This document shows, one piece after another, positions 61,872 to 64,000 of a stretch of 64,000 nt of DNA (the first letter of the stretch is position 1; each line of letters starts with the position of its first letter). The position numbers and the translations under genes are program-made. The notes under the pieces are model-generated. The model was not told the origin of the DNA. It was given only the letters and a program-made list of their open reading frames with translations, and did no database searches. The DNA lies in contig NZ_CDDH01000028.1 of NCBI RefSeq assembly GCF_000819725.1, forward strand, positions 81,618 to 145,617, in the 5' to 3' direction. Source of the DNA: Aeromonas australiensis. Its GTDB lineage: Bacteria > Pseudomonadota > Gammaproteobacteria > Enterobacterales > Aeromonadaceae.

Positions 61872-62674
61872 ACCGTTACGCACAACTCTTCTCCCGTCTG
61901 GACGAAGCCAATCAGGGCGCCTTTGTGCCGTTCGTGATGCTGGGTGACCCCACTCCTGAACTCTCGCTGGCCATCGTCGATGCGCTGGTCGAAGGGGGCG
62001 CCGATGCCCTCGAACTCGGCATTCCCTTCTCCGATCCGGTAGCGGACGGCCCCACCATTCAGGGCGCCGCCCTGCGCGCCTTTGCCAGCCACACCACCCC
62101 GGACGACTGTTTCGAGCTGCTTGGCCGCATCCGCGCCAAGTACCCGCAGCTGCCCATTGGCCTGCTGGTCTACGCCAATCTGGTTTATGTGCGCAAAATT
62201 GACGGCTTCTACGAGAAGTGCCAGCAGGCGGGCGTGGATTCGGTGCTGGTCGCCGACGTGCCGGTGCAGATGTGCGCCCCCTACAAGGCGGCCGCCGACA
62301 AGTTCGGTATCGACAGCATCTTTATCGCCCCGCCCAATGGCGATGCCGAGACCCTGAAACAGGTGGCGGAGCTTGGCAATGGTTACACCTATCTGGTGAG
62401 CCGCGCTGGCGTCACCGGTGCCGAGACCAAGGCCGGCATGCCGGTGGAAGGTCTCATCAATACCCTGCGCGACTTCAAGGCGCCCCCCGCCCTGCTCGGC
62501 TTTGGCATCAGCGAACCAGCTCAGGTGCGTGAAGCCATCGCAGCTGGCGCCGCTGGTGCCATCTCCGGCTCCGCCGTGGTGAAGATCATCGAGACTCACC
62601 ACCAGAATCCGGAACACATGCTGACCCGCCTGAAAGAGTTTGTGGAAGGGATGAAGGCTGCGACCCTGCGCTAA
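61868..62674 (+). CDS. trpA: Tryptophan synthase alpha chain
   Basis: TrpA (268 residues, same as E. coli) cleaves indole-3-glycerol phosphate and channels indole to TrpB. The catalytic residues E49 ([11 protein letters not shown]) and D60 (VADGPTIQG) are at canonical positions. The phosphate loops GVTGAETK near 183 and [10 protein letters not shown] near 212 are intact. GAAGGAA precedes the ATG, which overlaps the trpB stop. Last gene of the trp operon; a terminator follows. Confidence 0.97.
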   Translation: MNRYAQLFSRLDEANQGAFVPFVMLGDPTPELSLAIVDALVEGGADALELGIPFSDPVADGPTIQGAALRAFASHTTPDDCFELLGRIRAKYPQLPIGLLVYANLVYVRKIDGFYEKCQQAGVDSVLVADVPVQMCAPYKAAADKFGIDSIFIAPPNGDAETLKQVAELGNGYTYLVSRAGVTGAETKAGMPVEGLINTLRDFKAPPALLGFGISEPAQVREAIAAGAAGAISGSAVVKIIETHHQNPEHMLTRLKEFVEGMKAATLR

Positions 62675-62705
62675 GCGTTCAGTCAAACGCCCCCCCATGA
62701 CAAAC

Positions 62706-62733
62706 AAGGGAGCCCAAGCGGGCTCCCTTTGTT
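62706..62733 (+). terminator. Terminator of the trp operon
   Basis: AAGGGAGCCC / GGGCTCCCTT around AAGC, then TGTTAT. The T-tract is modest. Confidence 0.8.
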
Positions 62734-62760
62734 ATCCCATCCCTGGTTGGTGCCACCCTT

Positions 62761-62790
62761 GTAGGTCTGATTAGCGAAGCGTAATCAGAC
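62761..62790 (+). repeat. REP palindrome of a second type
   Basis: GTAG followed by a perfect 9-bp stem, GTCTGATTA / TAATCAGAC, around GCGAAGCG. The foot tetranucleotide GTAG is the same as in the REPs at 35800-40490, but the stem differs. It lies 124 bp before the RAYT-like gene. Confidence 0.82.
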
Positions 62791-62832
62791 GTTCGCGGAA
62801 TTGATGCAGGGGAAATCCGGCAGGGAAATCCG

Positions 62833-63443
62833 GGGGAAATCCGGGACACCCACCTTTTTGACAGTGGTGTAGTGCTGGTCTTGACTTGAGAAGTTACCGT
62901 CGAGGGATACGCCATGACCATTGCCCGTTCACGTCAAATCAGCTTGCAGGATACGCCTTATTACCATGTGGTCAGCCGTTGTGTGCGGCGCGCGTTTCTG
63001 TGCGGGGAAGATGCCCATTCTGGCCAGAGCTACGAGCATCGGCGTCAGTGGGTGGTTGACAAACTGAGGCAACTGTCACGGCTGTTTGCCATCAGCATTT
63101 GTGCCTATGCGGTGATGAGCAATCACTATCATCTGGTGGGGAAATCCGGGACACCCACCTTTTTGACAGTGGTGTAGTGCTGGTCTTGACTTAAGAAGTT
63201 ACTGTCGAGGGATACGCCATGACCATTGCCCGTTCACGTCAAATCAGCTTGCAGGATACGCCTTATTACCATGTGGTCAGCCGTTGTGTGCGGCGCGCTT
63301 TTCTGTGTGGGGAAGATGCCCATTCAGGCCAGAGCTACGAGCATCGGCGTCAGTGGGTGGTTGACAAACTGGGGCAACTGTCACGGCTGTTTGCCATCAG
63401 CATTTGTGCCTATGCGGTGATGAGCAATCACTATCATCTGGTG
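62833..63443 (+). repeat. Direct tandem duplication, 305-bp period
   Basis: 62833-63138 is repeated at 63138-63443 with only a handful of substitutions. Each unit runs from GGGAAATCCGGGACACCC through the promoter region to codon 75 of the transposase, ending at CATCTGGTG. Confidence 0.93.
62914..63177 (+). pseudogene. Truncated first copy of the RAYT-like transposase
   Basis: It starts [20 protein letters not shown] and is in frame through the HUH motif SNHYHLV. It then runs into the second repeat unit ([12 protein letters not shown]) and stops, giving 87 residues. It keeps both metal-binding His of the HUH motif but lacks the tyrosine half. Produced by the 305-bp tandem duplication. Confidence 0.88.
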
Positions 63444-64000
63444 CTCAAGGTGGAGCCCGACGCTGCTGCCAATTGGAGTGAGCGGGAAGTGGCTGAGCGC
63501 TGGGCTGCGCTTTTTCAGTGGCCGCTGTTGGTCAGGCGTTGGTATCAAGGGGAGATGTTGATCGAGCCTGAGCTGGCGGTTGTACAGCAATTGCTGGCCC
63601 AATGGCGGGAGCGGCTTCACTCCATCAGCTGGTTTATTCGGCTACTCAATGAAAATCTGGCCCGTCAGGCCAATCAGGAAGATGGTTGCAAGGGCCATTT
63701 CTGGGAAGGGCGCTTCAAGAGCCAGGCTTTGCTCACCGAATCAGCCTTGTTGGCCTGTATGGCGTATGTTGACCTCAATCCGATCCGAGCCGCGTTGACA
63801 GCTCGGCCCGAGCAGAGTGACTACACCAGTATCAAACAGCGCCTGGAAGAGCCTGCTGCCCCTGAGGTGTTGTTACCACTGTTGCTGCCGTTTGCCAGCC
63901 AGGGGAAGCCTGAAGGGCTGCCCTATTCCTTTACTGACTACCTGATGCTGGTGGATTGGACAGGCCGCGCTATCCGGCCCGACAAGCGGGGTCATATTCC
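63219..64000 (+). CDS. RAYT-like transposase, second family (runs off right edge)
   Basis: The visible 260 codons are open to the window edge. The protein begins [30 protein letters not shown] and carries the HUH motif [13 protein letters not shown] near 68-80. KGHFWEGRFKSQALL lies near 165-179, and the probable catalytic Tyr is in MAYVDLNPIRAAL near 188-200. This is the long Y1-transposase subgroup often annotated simply as transposase. AGGGATACGCC precedes the ATG. It differs clearly from the 171-residue RAYTs at 35914 and 39808, and a distinct REP lies upstream. Probably the functional copy. Confidence 0.9.
   Translation, partial: MTIARSRQISLQDTPYYHVVSRCVRRAFLCGEDAHSGQSYEHRRQWVVDKLGQLSRLFAISICAYAVMSNHYHLVLKVEPDAAANWSEREVAERWAALFQWPLLVRRWYQGEMLIEPELAVVQQLLAQWRERLHSISWFIRLLNENLARQANQEDGCKGHFWEGRFKSQALLTESALLACMAYVDLNPIRAALTARPEQSDYTSIKQRLEEPAAPEVLLPLLLPFASQGKPEGLPYSFTDYLMLVDWTGRAIRPDKRGHI

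Overview
The window reads as chromosomal DNA of a gammaproteobacterium, most probably Aeromonas. This is an inference from the G+C-rich backbone, the tmRNA tag ANDENYALAA, the fused trpCF gene, thrL and yjtD placed next to thrABC, and rnm, yciO, scpAB and rluB placed beside the trp operon.

Left edge (1-3400): a truncated unknown gene, ratB-ratA on the minus strand, smpB, and the tmRNA gene ssrA with its terminator.

Defence region (3500-21200): a complete DNA phosphorothioation locus starts right behind ssrA. The plus strand carries an M15-peptidase-like gene, a Dnd-associated methyltransferase gene and dndBCDE. dndA is absent, so a housekeeping cysteine desulfurase presumably supplies sulfur. 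The minus strand carries the restriction operon dptFGH. That operon continues without a gap into two AT-rich genes, a four-helix membrane protein and a second DGQHR-domain (DndB-like) protein. A palindrome of the form TACG-N10-CGTA lies before dndB, and DndB has a Cys at position 29. Both fit autoregulation by DndB. No integrase is visible.

Middle (21700-35400): a 1396-residue formate-dehydrogenase-like flavo-iron-sulfur-molybdenum fusion protein, tRNA-Thr(CGT), ycdX, a PsrA-type fatty-acid regulator with a palindromic operator followed by fadE, an RND efflux permease with its adaptor, and ruvC.

Repeat-rich region (35400-41950): two intact REP-associated tyrosine transposases (RAYTs), a remnant of a third, eleven REP-type palindromes, a tandem array, a DUF1349 gene, a three-repeat psiF gene with a duplicated 5' fragment, an AT-rich HNH-type gene, and a long imperfect inverted repeat.

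Right half (41970-62740): the thrLABC operon with a Thr/Ile attenuator, yjtD, aceK, tesB, rluB, scpB, scpA, yciO, rnm, and the divergent trpLEGD(CF)BA operon with a Trp attenuator. Three degenerate partial gene copies sit here: the scpA tail, the rnm tail and the trpB head, with repeat periods of 100, 120 and 120 bp. The right edge holds a second RAYT family whose 5' half has been tandemly duplicated (305 bp period) next to its own REP.
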